64,000 bases of DNA from the NCBI RefSeq assembly GCF_031845375.1, contig NZ_JAVREK010000011.1:1-64000 (forward strand), read 5' to 3'. Numbering within the stretch: position 1 is the first letter of the stretch; each line of letters begins with the position of its first letter. The stretch comes from Streptomonospora wellingtoniae (lineage in GTDB: Bacteria; Actinomycetota; Actinomycetes; Streptosporangiales; Streptosporangiaceae). Made by a program: the position numbers and the translations under genes. The notes beneath the pieces are model-generated. The model did no database searches and had not been told where the DNA came from. It saw only the letters and a program-made list of their open reading frames with translations. This document shows positions 27,640 through 37,130 of this stretch, in pieces.

Positions 27640-29598
27640 TTACTTGCTGGCTGCCTCCTCGGCGGCCCGGCGCTCGGAGTGGCGCGAGACGGTCTCGGTG
27701 AGCTTGCGGGCCAGGCTCTGAGGGGACAGCCCCAGCTCGGCGAGGATGTCGTCGCGCTTGGCGTGGTGCAGGAACTCCTGCTCGATTCCGAAGGTTCGCA
27801 CCGGCATGTCCAGGTCGGCGTCGCGCAGCGCGCGTGCCACGGCGTCGCCCACGGCGCCCACGCGGCCGTTGTCCTCGACCACCGCGACCACCCGGTGGCG
27901 GGCGGCCTCCTCGACGAGCACCGGGTCGAGCGGCTTCACCCAGCGCGGGTCGACCACGGTGACGCCGATGCCCTGGTCGGCCATGCGGTCGGCGACCTCG
28001 CAGCAGGTCTGGGCCATCGGCCCCACGGCGACGAGCAGCAGGTCCTCGCTCTGGCCGCCGCGGGTGGCCCGGCGCAGCACGTCCATCGAGCCGAGGCGGC
28101 TCACCGCCTCGATCTCGGGCGCCACCGCGCCGGTGGGGTAGCGCAGGGCGGTCGGCGCGTCGTCCACGTCGACGGCCTCGCGGAGCTGCTCGCGCAACCG
28201 GGGCGCGTCGCGCGGCACGGCCAGGCGCAGTCCGGGCACCACCTGGAGGATGGACAGGTCCCACATGCCGTGGTGGCTGGCGCCGTCGGGGCCGGTGACT
28301 CCGGAGCGGTCCAGGCAGAAGGTGACGCCCTGGCGGTGCAGGGCGGCGTCCATCAGGACCTGGTCGAAGCAGCGGTTGAGGAAGGTGGCGTAGACCGCGA
28401 CGACGGGGTGCAGCCCGCCCATGGCCAGCGCGGTGGCCGAGGTGGCGGCGTGCTGCTCGGCGATGCCAACGTCGAAGCAGCGGTCGGGGTAGGCCTCGGC
28501 GAACGGCGCCAGGCCTGTGGGGTGCAGCATCGCGGCGGTGATGCCCACGATGTCGGAGCGTTCGGCGCCGAGGGCGACCATCTCCTGGCTGAAGACCTTG
28601 GTCCACTTCTGCGGGGCGGGCGCGGGCTGCTCCGCCGACGCCGGCGCGGGCTTGGCCGCGCCGATGGCGTGGAACTGGTCCTCCTCGTGGTTCTCGGCGG
28701 GTGCGTAGCCCTTGCCCTTCTGGGTCAGGCAGTGCACGATCACCGGGCCGCCGAAGGCGCGCGCGCGGCGCAGCGCCTTCTCCACCGCTTGCTCGTCGTG
28801 GCCGTCGATGGGGCCGAGGTACTTGATGCCGAGGTCCTCGAACATCATCTGCGGCTGGATGGCGTCCTTGAGGCCCTTCTTCAACCCGTGCAACGCCTCG
28901 TACAGCGGCTGGCCCACCACCGGTGCGCGGTTCAGCGCGGTCTTGGCCAGATCGAGGGCCTGCTCGTAGCCCTGGGTCATGCGCAGCGACGCGAGGTGGT
29001 CGGCCAGTCCGCCGGTGGTCGGCGAGTAGGAGCGGCCGTTGTCGTTGACGACGACCACCACCCGGCGGTCGGGGGCGGAGGCGATGTTGTTCAGCGCCTC
29101 CCAGGCCATGCCGCCGGTGAGGGCGCCGTCGCCGACCACGGCCGCCACGGTGCGGTCGGAGCGGCGCTGGATGACGTTGGCCTTGGCCAGTCCGTCGGCG
29201 TAGGAGAGGACGGTGGAGGCGTGGGAGTTCTCGATGAAGTCGTGCTCGGACTCCTCGCGCGAGGGGTAGCCCGACATCCCGCCCTGGCTGCGCAGCTTGG
29301 AGAAGTCCCGGCGGCCGGTGAGGATCTTGTGCACGTAGGACTGGTGGCCGGTGTCGAAGAGGATCGGGTCGCGCGGCGAGTCGAAGACCCGGTGCAGCGC
29401 CAGGGTGAGCTCGACGACGCCCAGGTTGGGACCCAGGTGGCCTCCGGTGCGGGTGACCTCGGTGATGAGGAACTCCCGGATCTCGGCGGCAAGCCGCGGC
29501 AGGTTCTCCACCGGAAGCCGTTTCAGGTCCTCCGGATTGCGCAGCGAGTCGAGTTGCGTCAACGTCTCGTCAGTCCCCTCGTCCGGCGTGTCCGGCAC
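27640..29598 (-). CDS. dxs: 1-deoxy-D-xylulose-5-phosphate synthase
   Basis: A 652-residue thiamine diphosphate enzyme that condenses pyruvate with glyceraldehyde 3-phosphate, the first step of the MEP isoprenoid pathway. TDP-binding GDGALTGGMAWEALNN, the N-terminal GGHLGPNLGVVELTLALH, and the transketolase-like DVGIAEQHAATSATALAMGG with its catalytic Glu are all intact. The GTG start at 29598 is preceded by GGAGG with 7 bases. It is monocistronic, and length is normal. Confidence 0.97.
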   Translation of the reverse strand: MPDTPDEGTDETLTQLDSLRNPEDLKRLPVENLPRLAAEIREFLITEVTRTGGHLGPNLGVVELTLALHRVFDSPRDPILFDTGHQSYVHKILTGRRDFSKLRSQGGMSGYPSREESEHDFIENSHASTVLSYADGLAKANVIQRRSDRTVAAVVGDGALTGGMAWEALNNIASAPDRRVVVVVNDNGRSYSPTTGGLADHLASLRMTQGYEQALDLAKTALNRAPVVGQPLYEALHGLKKGLKDAIQPQMMFEDLGIKYLGPIDGHDEQAVEKALRRARAFGGPVIVHCLTQKGKGYAPAENHEEDQFHAIGAAKPAPASAEQPAPAPQKWTKVFSQEMVALGAERSDIVGITAAMLHPTGLAPFAEAYPDRCFDVGIAEQHAATSATALAMGGLHPVVAVYATFLNRCFDQVLMDAALHRQGVTFCLDRSGVTGPDGASHHGMWDLSILQVVPGLRLAVPRDAPRLREQLREAVDVDDAPTALRYPTGAVAPEIEAVSRLGSMDVLRRATRGGQSEDLLLVAVGPMAQTCCEVADRMADQGIGVTVVDPRWVKPLDPVLVEEAARHRVVAVVEDNGRVGAVGDAVARALRDADLDMPVRTFGIEQEFLHHAKRDDILAELGLSPQSLARKLTETVSRHSERRAAEEAASK

Positions 29599-29673
29599 AG
29601 CGGTGCCTCCTGCGCGCCCGGCACGCCCATCCTGCTCGGTTGCACCGAGTCTATGAGCCGCCCGAAGCGCGCG

Positions 29674-30315
29674 TTAACCGAGTCCGCCCCTCGCCCGCGC
29701 CGCCTCGGCCACCCGGCGCATCTCGGACGCGATGCCGTCCGTGCTCCAATGGGCGTTGAGGCCGCTGGGGTTGGGCAGCACCCACACCGGCGTGCCGGCG
29801 ACCGGCTCCGGGCGCGGACCGATCCTGGCCGCCGGGTCGCCGAACGCCTGGCGGAATGCCGTCACTCCCAGCACCGCCAGCGCCGCGGGCCGGTGGCGGC
29901 GCAGCGTGCGCTCCAGGGCCGCGGCGCCCGCCCGCAGTTCCTCGGCATCCAACTCGTCGGCGCGCGCGGTGGTCCGCGCGGCCAGGTTGGTGACCCCCAG
30001 CCCCCACTGCGGGAGCAGGTGCTGCTCCTCGGGGCGCAGCCGCCGGGGGGTGAGGCCGGCCAGGTGCAGAGCGGGCCAGAACCGGTTGCCGGGGCGGGCG
30101 AAGTGGTGGCCGCTCCAGCCGGAGTAGAGGCCGGGGTTGATGCCGCAGAAGAGGACGTCCAGGCCGGGCGCGAGGATGTCGGGGATCACGGCTCCGCGGG
30201 CGGCCGCGAGCTCCTCCTTGCCGGGGCGCCGGGCGGGCCGTCCGCCGGGACCGGCCTCCTCGGCCTCCTCGGGCCCTTGTGCGTCCGCAGTGCGGCGTGG
30301 GGCGCTCATCGCCAT
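29674..30315 (-). CDS. mug: G/U mismatch-specific DNA glycosylase (Mug/UDG family)
   Basis: A 213-residue enzyme that removes uracil or thymine mispaired with guanine. The active-site block LFCGINPGLYSGWSGHHFAR and the second motif VWVLPNPSGLNAHW are those of the MUG subfamily of uracil-DNA glycosylases, where Asn replaces the usual catalytic Asp. The N-terminal 35 residues are a charged Gly/Ala-rich extension. Start ATG 30315 (or ATG 30309) lies five bases after the TauE-like gene's stop, suggesting co-transcription. Confidence 0.9.
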   Translation of the reverse strand: MAMSAPRRTADAQGPEEAEEAGPGGRPARRPGKEELAAARGAVIPDILAPGLDVLFCGINPGLYSGWSGHHFARPGNRFWPALHLAGLTPRRLRPEEQHLLPQWGLGVTNLAARTTARADELDAEELRAGAAALERTLRRHRPAALAVLGVTAFRQAFGDPAARIGPRPEPVAGTPVWVLPNPSGLNAHWSTDGIASEMRRVAEAARARGGLG

Positions 30316-30320
30316 CGAAC

Positions 30321-31043
30321 CTACCCCAGCACCGACTGCGCCAGCAGGACGGCGCCGGAGACGGTGACCACGATGAGCAGGGCGGCCCGCATGCGGCCCG
30401 CGTCGATGACGCGGCACAGCGGGCGCCCGGCCAGGAACCCGGCCACCACGAAGGGCATGAGCCACAGTCCGGCGGCGACCTCCTCGGCGTGCAGTTCGCC
30501 GCCGACGGCCAGCATGCACAGGGACATCAGGGTGCTGACGAGGAAGTAGGCGCCCAGGGTGCCGCGGATGCGGTCGGCGCTCTCGTGCTGGTAGAGGAGG
30601 GCGACGGGCGGCCCGCCGATGGAGGTCGCGGTACCGGTGAACCCGGACACCAGGCCGGCGGCCAGCAGCGACCGGCGGCGGATGCGCACCCGCACCTCGC
30701 GCACCGACAGGACTACCGCGACCAGCACCATCGCACCCACCCCGCCTGCGATCGCCTCGGGGGCCGCGGTGGCCACGAGCCAGACCCCGGCCACGGCTCC
30801 CGGTGTGCGCCCGACGAGCGCCCAGAGCAGTCCGTGGCGGTCGATGCCGCGCCACTCCACCGCGACCGTGAACGCGGGCAGCACGCATGTGGCGATCAGC
30901 ATCGCCCCCGGCATCAGGGAGGGCTCCAGCAGCGCCACCACGGGCGCGGCCAGCAGCCCCAGTCCCAGGCCGACGCTGGTCTGCACGACGGCGCCCAGCA
31001 GCACGGCCGTGCCCGCCACCAGAATGAAGGAGAGTTCGGGCAT
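30321..31043 (-). CDS. TauE/SafE-family sulfite exporter-like permease
   Basis: A 240-residue integral membrane protein with seven or eight helices and the TauE/SafE arrangement of two similar halves (LLGAVVQTSVGLGLGLLAAP; LLAAGLVSGFTGTATSIGGP). Members export sulfite or organosulfonates or take up small anions, so substrate is uncertain. It begins with ATG 31043 and ends five bases before the mug start. Confidence 0.85.
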   Translation of the reverse strand: MPELSFILVAGTAVLLGAVVQTSVGLGLGLLAAPVVALLEPSLMPGAMLIATCVLPAFTVAVEWRGIDRHGLLWALVGRTPGAVAGVWLVATAAPEAIAGGVGAMVLVAVVLSVREVRVRIRRRSLLAAGLVSGFTGTATSIGGPPVALLYQHESADRIRGTLGAYFLVSTLMSLCMLAVGGELHAEEVAAGLWLMPFVVAGFLAGRPLCRVIDAGRMRAALLIVVTVSGAVLLAQSVLG

Positions 31044-31253
31044 AGAAGGCTGACGCTATATCCCCCTTTGTCCGGTCGGAACTCAGGGGTAGGGCCATGG
31101 GATGTATCTCCCGCCTCCGGCTCCCCCGTGCACAGGTCGGCGCCCCCAGAGGGGAGGGCTCTGGGGGCGCCGGGAGGGCCGCACCGCACCGGGGTGGGAG
31201 AGGGACGGGGCGGCCGGGGACGCGTGCGCCGGGAGTGCGCACGCGAGGGTCGG

Positions 31254-32525
31254 TCAGCCTCCTCGTGCGTGCGCGCGGCGGCTGCGGCGCGACATCGCGT
31301 CGAGGGTGACGGCGACCAGCAGCACCAGGGCTGTGATCATGAACCGCACCGGAGTGCCCATCTGCAGCAGGTACAGGCCCGAGGTGATCGCGCCCAGCAC
31401 CAGTCCGCCGAGCAGCGCGGAGTAGGCGTTGCCGCGACCGCCGAAGAGGCTGGTTCCGCCGATGACCGCGGCGGCGATGCCCATCATCAGCTCCTCGCCG
31501 GCAGCGGTGTCCAGGCTGGCCGAGAAGGAACGCGAGACCAGCATGATGCCGCCCAGGGCCGAGAGCATCGAGGCCAGCGCGAACACCGAGATCCGCACCC
31601 GGTCGACGTTGATTCCGGCGCGGCGGGCCGCTTCGGCTCCGCCGCCGACCGCGAAGACCATGCGCCCGTAGCGCGTCTTGCGCAGCATCAGGTCGAAGGC
31701 GACCACGAACCCCACGAAGATCAGGAACGCCAGCGGCACGCCCTTGTACTGGTTGAGCACGTAGACCGCGCCGAAGACCGGGACGGCCAGGGCGAGGCTG
31801 CGCACCGCGATCTCCAGCGGCGACATGGCGACGAGCCCGGCGGTCGCGCGGCGGCGCTCTCCGTAGAGCGTGAAGGCCACGAACCCGCACACCGCCACCG
31901 CCGCGATGCCCCAGCCGAAGGCCGGCACGAAGAACGTGTGGGTGAGAGCGGCAATGGGACCGCTGTCGCTGATGTTGATCGTGCCGTCGCTGCCCAGCAG
32001 CTGCAGCTGCACGCCTTGCCAGCCCAACAGGCCCGCCAGGGTGACGACGAACGCCGGCACGCCGACTTTCGCGAACATGGTGCCGTGCAGGATGCCGATG
32101 ACCAGGCCGGTGGCGGCCGCGGCGGCGATGGCGAGCCATTCGGACACGCCCATCCGCACCGCCAGAACGGCCAGAACCGCCGCCGAGGCGCCGGCCACCG
32201 AGCCGATGGACAGGTCGATCTCGCCCAGGAGCAGCACCATGATGACGCCGGTGGTCATCAGGCCCACACCGGCGATCTGAACCGTGAGGTTGGACAGGTT
32301 CTGCGGCGAGAGGAACCGCTCGTGCAGGAGCTGGAAGACGACGCAGATGAGGACGAGGCCGACGATCACCGGCAGCGGCCCCAGCTCGCCGCCGCGGATC
32401 CGCCGCTTGATCGCGGCCAGCAGGCTCGCAGGGCTGGTGCGGGTGACGATCAGCCGCGGGTCCTGCTCGAATGCGGGGTCCTTGCCGGTCCCGGCGTCGC
32501 TGGAGGCGGGTGCTTGCTGTGCCAT
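31254..32525 (-). CDS. Sugar ABC transporter permease (XylH-like)
   Basis: A 423-residue permease of the ribose/xylose class with a long cytoplasmic N-terminus and about ten helices. Family motifs include GEIDLSIGSVAGASAAVLAV, AVGGGAEAARRAGINVDRV (the ATPase-contact loop) and GGTSLFGGRGNAYSALLGGL. The ATG at 32525 shares one base with the TGA of the ATPase gene (TGATG), so translation is coupled. It forms the membrane channel of the three-gene transporter. Xylose is suggested by similarity to XylFGH; other pentoses or hexoses are possible. Confidence 0.9.
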   Translation of the reverse strand: MAQQAPASSDAGTGKDPAFEQDPRLIVTRTSPASLLAAIKRRIRGGELGPLPVIVGLVLICVVFQLLHERFLSPQNLSNLTVQIAGVGLMTTGVIMVLLLGEIDLSIGSVAGASAAVLAVLAVRMGVSEWLAIAAAAATGLVIGILHGTMFAKVGVPAFVVTLAGLLGWQGVQLQLLGSDGTINISDSGPIAALTHTFFVPAFGWGIAAVAVCGFVAFTLYGERRRATAGLVAMSPLEIAVRSLALAVPVFGAVYVLNQYKGVPLAFLIFVGFVVAFDLMLRKTRYGRMVFAVGGGAEAARRAGINVDRVRISVFALASMLSALGGIMLVSRSFSASLDTAAGEELMMGIAAAVIGGTSLFGGRGNAYSALLGGLVLGAITSGLYLLQMGTPVRFMITALVLLVAVTLDAMSRRSRRAHARGG

Positions 32526-33301
32526 CACGCTTCCTCCGTCCGGGTCGCCGAAGCGCGGCGGGCGACCGGGTTGTCGGACGCGCCGGTGATGGCCGCCACG
32601 ATCTCCTCGTAGCTGGTGTCCTCGACACCGAAGTCGCCGGCGTTGCGTCCCAGGCGCAGCACTGCGGCCCGGTCGGCGACGGCGCGGACGTCGGCCATGT
32701 TGTGGCTGATGATGAGGACGCCGAGTCCCCGATCGCGCAGGCGCTCGATCAGGTCGAGGACCTGGGCGGTCTGAGCCACGCCCAGCGCGGCGGTGGGCTC
32801 GTCCAGCAGCACGACCTTCGGCTCGCCCAGCAGGGAGCGGGCGATCGCGATGATCTGCCGCTGCCCGCCGGAGAGGGAGGCGACGGGCACCCGGAGGCTG
32901 GGCATCTTGACCGAGAGGGAGTCGAGCAGCTTCAGCGCCCGCCGCTCCATCTCGACCTCGTCGAGGGCACCGAAGGCGGTCTTCTCTACGCCCAGGAACA
33001 GGTTGGCGACGATGTCCAGGTTGTCGCACAACGCAAGGTCCTGGTAGATCGTCGCGATCCCCAGGCGCTGGGCGTCGGCGGGCCGGCCGATCTCGACCGG
33101 CTTGCCCTCCCAGAGGATGTCGCCGCTGTCGGCCGGGTTCACACCGGCGATCACTTTGACGAGGGTGGATTTGCCCGCACCGTTGTCGCCCAGGAGGGCG
33201 ACGACCTCACCCGGGGCGACCGTCAGGTCGACCTGGTTGAGCGCCTGCACAGCGCCGAAGCTCTTGGATATCCCGGACAGTTCCAGGACTGGTCTACTCA
33301 A
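32525..33301 (-). CDS. Sugar ABC transporter ATP-binding protein (XylG-like, single domain)
   Basis: A 258-residue ATPase: Walker A GDNGAGKSTLVKV, Q-loop IYQDLALCDNLD, signature SLSGGQRQ, Walker B VVLLDEPTAALG and the switch His in LIISHNM. Many sugar transporters of this class have a fused double ATPase of about 500 residues, whereas this is a single half and probably works as a dimer. TTG 33301 is used because AAAGGA stands 8 bases before it and homology starts immediately (LSRPVLELSGISKSFG). It lies between binding-protein and permease genes. Confidence 0.92.
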   Translation of the reverse strand: MSRPVLELSGISKSFGAVQALNQVDLTVAPGEVVALLGDNGAGKSTLVKVIAGVNPADSGDILWEGKPVEIGRPADAQRLGIATIYQDLALCDNLDIVANLFLGVEKTAFGALDEVEMERRALKLLDSLSVKMPSLRVPVASLSGGQRQIIAIARSLLGEPKVVLLDEPTAALGVAQTAQVLDLIERLRDRGLGVLIISHNMADVRAVADRAAVLRLGRNAGDFGVEDTSYEEIVAAITGASDNPVARRASATRTEEA

Positions 33302-33414
33302 TGTCGCGTCCTTTAGGCTGCGCCCACGACGGGAGTCGCGTGTCTCGTGTGGTCCCGTTCTCAAGACGGGCGCCGGTTAGCGGACCGGCGCCCGTCCTTC
33401 ACGCGGCGTACGCG

Positions 33415-34548
33415 CTACTGCTCGTCGATGCTCTTGCAGAAGTCGCTGTCGGCGAACCGCTGCGTGCAGATCTCGTCGACGGTGTAGAAGCCGTCGGAGA
33501 CCACGGTGTCCTCGATCTCGTCGACGGTCACCGGCACCGGCTCGATCAGCACCGACTCGATCTCCTTGCCGTCGCCGTCCTCGACCTTGGTCAGGCCGTA
33601 GTCGTCGCCGCCCTCGTACTTCTCGCCCGTCGCCGCGGCCACGGCCATCTCGGCGGCCACACGGGCCTCGGGCCGGATGGCCTTGTAGACGGTCATGTAC
33701 TGCTCGCCGCTGACGAGGCGCTGGATGCCGGCGATCTCGGCGTCCTGACCGGTGATGGGGGGCAGGTCGTCGACGCCGGCGCTCTTCAGCGCGGCCACGA
33801 CGCCCGCGGCCATGCCGTCGTTGGCGACGTAGACGCCGTCGATCTCGTCAGCGCCGACGGAGGTGATGGCCTGCTCCATCTCCGTCTGCGCCTCGTCGGG
33901 GTTCCACTCCGGGGTGTCGTACTCGGCGGCGACCTCGACCTGGCCGTCCAGTACGTCGTGCGCGCCCTTCTTGAACAGGGCGGCGTTGGGGTCGGTCGGG
34001 GAGCCGTTGATCATCACGATCTTGGCGTCCTTGCCGGAGCCCTCCTCGTCGAGCGCCTGGAGCAGCGACTGGCCCTGCACCTCGCCCACGCGGCGGTTGT
34101 CGAAGGAGACGTAGTAGTCCACGCCGCCCTGGGCCAGGCGGTCGTAGGCGACGACCGGAACACCCTGGCTCTTGGCGTTCTTGACGATCCCGGAGGCGGA
34201 CTCCGCGTCGACCGCGTCGAGCACGAGCACGTCCACGCCCGAGGTCAGCATCGCCTCAGCCTGGGACTGCTGCTTGGAGGTCTCCTGATCGGCGTTCTGG
34301 TAGAGAAGCTCGCACTTCTCGCAGATCTCCTTGAGCGACTCCTGGAAGTACGGCTTGTCGAACTCCTCGTACCGTGCCGTCTTGGTCTCCGGCAGGAGCA
34401 GTCCGACCTTGAAGCCCTCCTCCACGCTCGCCGTGCCGCCCTCGTCCGAGGCGCCGGTGGTGGTGGCGCCGCAGCCGGTCGCGAGCAGGGACAGTGCCGC
34501 TGCCGCCCCGACCGCGGCGCGGAACATGAATCCGCTTCGCTTATTCAA
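33415..34548 (-). CDS. Sugar ABC transporter substrate-binding lipoprotein (XylF/ChvE-like)
   Basis: A 377-residue periplasmic-binding-protein type I lipoprotein. The signal sequence ends in LLATGCG, giving a lipidated Cys at the cell surface. The mature domain starts FKVGLLLPETKTARYEEFDK and carries VDVLVLDAVDAESASGIV, VVAYDRLA and NGSPTDPNA, as in xylose/multiple-sugar binders. TTG 34548 is chosen because GAGGAGG lies 8 bases upstream. It is the first gene of the transporter operon, behind a 245-base leader that is A/T-rich near 34675-34730. Confidence 0.92.
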   Translation of the reverse strand: MNKRSGFMFRAAVGAAAALSLLATGCGATTTGASDEGGTASVEEGFKVGLLLPETKTARYEEFDKPYFQESLKEICEKCELLYQNADQETSKQQSQAEAMLTSGVDVLVLDAVDAESASGIVKNAKSQGVPVVAYDRLAQGGVDYYVSFDNRRVGEVQGQSLLQALDEEGSGKDAKIVMINGSPTDPNAALFKKGAHDVLDGQVEVAAEYDTPEWNPDEAQTEMEQAITSVGADEIDGVYVANDGMAAGVVAALKSAGVDDLPPITGQDAEIAGIQRLVSGEQYMTVYKAIRPEARVAAEMAVAAATGEKYEGGDDYGLTKVEDGDGKEIESVLIEPVPVTVDEIEDTVVSDGFYTVDEICTQRFADSDFCKSIDEQ

Positions 34549-34793
34549 CGGGTTGACCTCCTCTTGCGGTCCCCGAGCAGGATGCGTGGGGGACATCCGA
34601 CGCAGTTGTGCGCCGGATCACTCGGTGGACCAATGCGGTGAAGTCAAGCCCCTTCGCCGGTTGACGTCAAGCCTTGAACACATAACTGAAATGTCACAGA
34701 CAGTTCATTCAACCACTAAATACAGAAGAACAGCAGGTCAGAGCCATGATGCCCGAAATGTGAAGGTCTGTGAACCGTGCTGCGATTTTACGG

Positions 34794-35963
34794 TCACGTT
34801 TCCGGAGCCGCCGCGGCTGCCAGCAGCAACGCCCCGCGCAGGGCCGCGTCGTCGCCCAGGCCACCGCGCACGATGCCCATCTGCGATAGCGCGCTTCCCA
34901 GCGTGCCCAGCTCCAGCGAACGGCGCACCGGTTCCAGCAGCGCCTCGCCCGCCTCCATCAGCTCGCCGCCCAGCACCACCAGCTCCGGGTTGAAGGTGTT
35001 GGCCAGAACGCCGAGCCCGCGGCCGAGCGCGGCGCCGGCCTCGGCCACCACCCTGCGGCACCCCGGGTCGCCCTCCTCGGCGGCGGCGACCAGCTGCGCG
35101 ACGTTCGCAGGCGTCTGCTCGCCCTGCTGGGGCAGCATCCCCAGCAGGTAGACCGAGCCCAGCAGGGTCTCCAGGCACCCGCGGTTTCCGCAGCGGCACA
35201 CCTGGCCGCGCTCGTCCAGCCCGATGTGCCCGATCTCGCCGGCCGTGCCGCCGGCGCCGCGGAAGATCCTGCCGTCGACGACGATGCCGGCGCCCACGCC
35301 CTCGCTGATGTGCACGTAGATCAGGTGCTCGCAGCCCGCGGCGGCGCCGTCGCGCATCTCGGCCAGCGCGCACAGGTTGGCGTCGTTCTCGGCCTGGACC
35401 GGAACACGCAGCCGCGCCGACAGCGCCTCGGCCGGGCGGAACCCGGCCCACCGCGGCATGCAGGTGACGGCGCCGATCTCGCCGGTCCTGAGATCGACGG
35501 GGCCGGGTACGGAGGCGGTGACCGCGGCGATGGTCGCGTGGTCCACCCGCAGGCGCGTCAGCAGAGTCTCGACCAGCCACACCGCCCGCCGCACGGCGCG
35601 CTCGGGCTCGGCGCCCGTGTCGTAGGCGATGCTTTCGCGCGCCAGCACCGCCCCCTGGCTGTCGCCCAGGGCGGCGGTGAGGCGGTCCGGGGTGAAGTCC
35701 AGCGCCACGACGGCGCCGGGCGGGCGGATCAGCGTGACCGCCCGCGCCCGGCGGCCGTTGGAGGAGGTTTCGCGCACCGAGACGGTTCCCGCCGCCCGCA
35801 GGTTGCGTACGATGTTGGAGACGCTGGCCGGTGAGAGACCGGTGCCCCGGGCGAGTTCGGCCTGGGTCAGGGTCCCGCCGCTGCGCAGCGCGTCCACGAC
35901 GCGCTGCTGGTTGGCCCGCCGCAGCGCCGCCTGGGAGCCGGGTGTCACCTCGACGTCGGTCAC
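34794..35963 (-). CDS. ROK-family transcriptional regulator (NagC/XylR type)
   Basis: A 389-residue repressor: winged helix at residues 10-75 (LTQAELARGTGLSPASVSNI), then a sugar-kinase-like ROK domain with VVALDFTPD and the zinc motif CRCGNRGCLETLLGSVYL. The GTG start at 35963 follows GAGGAGAGGG. It sits directly upstream of the sugar transporter genes on the same strand, so it probably represses them and is released by the transported sugar. This pairing is conserved in actinobacteria. Confidence 0.93.
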   Translation of the reverse strand: MTDVEVTPGSQAALRRANQQRVVDALRSGGTLTQAELARGTGLSPASVSNIVRNLRAAGTVSVRETSSNGRRARAVTLIRPPGAVVALDFTPDRLTAALGDSQGAVLARESIAYDTGAEPERAVRRAVWLVETLLTRLRVDHATIAAVTASVPGPVDLRTGEIGAVTCMPRWAGFRPAEALSARLRVPVQAENDANLCALAEMRDGAAAGCEHLIYVHISEGVGAGIVVDGRIFRGAGGTAGEIGHIGLDERGQVCRCGNRGCLETLLGSVYLLGMLPQQGEQTPANVAQLVAAAEEGDPGCRRVVAEAGAALGRGLGVLANTFNPELVVLGGELMEAGEALLEPVRRSLELGTLGSALSQMGIVRGGLGDDAALRGALLLAAAAAPET

Positions 35964-35999
35964 TGGCCCTCTCCTCGGTGCTGAACGCAGGCGCTGCTG

Positions 36000-36632
36000 G
36001 TGAAAGGGAGCTTACAAGACTTGAATTCAGCGCGGGAGTCGGGCTCCGGCCGGTGCGCGCCCGCCGCGGCCGCGCTGAGCACAGCCGGAGACGACTGGGT
36101 CCGCAGGCTGTCCGCGATGCTGCGCGACTCGCCCGCGCGGGCCGGACGCTGCCGGGTGATGGCCGTGGAAGGCAGATCGGGAGCAGGCAAGACCGAACTC
36201 GCCGGACGCGCCGCCGCCGAGGCCGACTGCCCGCTGGTGCACATGGACGACGTCTATCCAGGCTGGGAAGGCCTGGAGGCGTCGGTGCCGCTGGTGCGCC
36301 GGTGGATTCTGGAGCCGCTGGCCTGCGGGGAGGATCCGCGCTGGCGGCGCTACGACTGGGAGCGCGGCGCGCCGGGTCCGTGGCAGCGGACGCCCGTCGA
36401 GGAACTGCTGATCGTCGAGGGCTGCGGATCCGGCGGCCGGGAGCTGCGCCCGTTCCTGTCGCTGCTGGCCTGGGTGCACGCTCCGGACGCCGTGCGGGAG
36501 GCGCGGCTGGACCGGCGCGCCGACGCCGCCGGATACGCCCCCTACCGATCGATGTGGGCACGCCAGGAGGACGCCTTCTACGCCGGCCACCGGCCCCGGG
36601 AAAACGCCGACGTGGTCGTGCACAACCCCTGA
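36000..36632 (+). CDS. P-loop kinase, uridine kinase-like
   Basis: A 210-residue nucleotide-binding protein. The Walker A motif VMAVEGRSGAGKTELA and the following HMDDVYPGWEG (catalytic Asp and Tyr region) resemble uridine kinase/phosphoribulokinase-like proteins, and RYDWERGAPGPW fits the same group. Its phosphate acceptor is unknown. The start is uncertain: GTG 36000 and TTG 36021 are in frame, the latter behind AAAGGGAG. It is divergent from the ROK gene with about 36 bases between starts. Confidence 0.72.
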   Translation: MKGSLQDLNSARESGSGRCAPAAAALSTAGDDWVRRLSAMLRDSPARAGRCRVMAVEGRSGAGKTELAGRAAAEADCPLVHMDDVYPGWEGLEASVPLVRRWILEPLACGEDPRWRRYDWERGAPGPWQRTPVEELLIVEGCGSGGRELRPFLSLLAWVHAPDAVREARLDRRADAAGYAPYRSMWARQEDAFYAGHRPRENADVVVHNP

Positions 36633-36789
36633 CCCGGCACGGCGCCGCTGGGCGCCCGTATCCGCGTCACCGCGGCGCGGGCGGCCGAGCCCTGGACCGC
36701 ACAGCACAGGCCGGACGTCCGCACACCGGCGGGCGGCCACAGGGACGGCAGCGGCGGCAGCGGGTCACCGCCGCTCGACGCGGGACACC

Positions 36790-36972
36790 TCAGTACCCGC
36801 CGTCGTCCTCGCCTTCCCCGCTCTCTTCCTCTCCGATCTCGCCCTCCTCCTGGGAGTCCTCCCCGTCGCCTCCCGAGTCGTCGTTGCAGGCGGCGAGCGA
36901 GAAGACGGCCGCCAGGCCGATGGCTCCCGCGGCGACCAAGCGCCGCAGCCTACCCACGGTTCGCGTCTGCAT
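36790..36972 (-). CDS. Small acidic lipoprotein, paralog A
   Basis: Sixty residues: basic start (MQTRTVGRLRR), a hydrophobic segment ending in FSLAACND (lipobox-like Cys), and a tail made almost entirely of Asp, Glu, Gly and Ser. GAGGAGGAG precedes ATG 36972. The signal region closely matches the next gene on the same strand (RRLVAAG-IGLAA---SL-ACN), so the pair arose by duplication. The function is unknown; a metal- or cation-binding surface tail is a guess. Confidence 0.7.
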   Translation of the reverse strand: MQTRTVGRLRRLVAAGAIGLAAVFSLAACNDDSGGDGEDSQEEGEIGEEESGEGEDDGGY

Positions 36973-37130
36973 CCGGCTCCTCCTCGAAGTGGGACACCCC
37001 CGCCGATGCCGTCGGCCGCAAACCGGCCGATCGGCGCACGTCGGCGACGCGGCGAGTCTAACCCTGCGTAGCGGCGTCGACCAGGAACCGCGGCGGCGGG
37101 CCCGCGCAGGGGGCGCGGGCCCGTGCGGCG

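Noticed and set aside
27472..30549. Long open frame (1025 codons) on the plus strand
   Set aside because: It is antisense to dxs and mug, with composition (Gly, His, Arg, Val) typical of shadow frames; dxs on the other strand is unambiguous.
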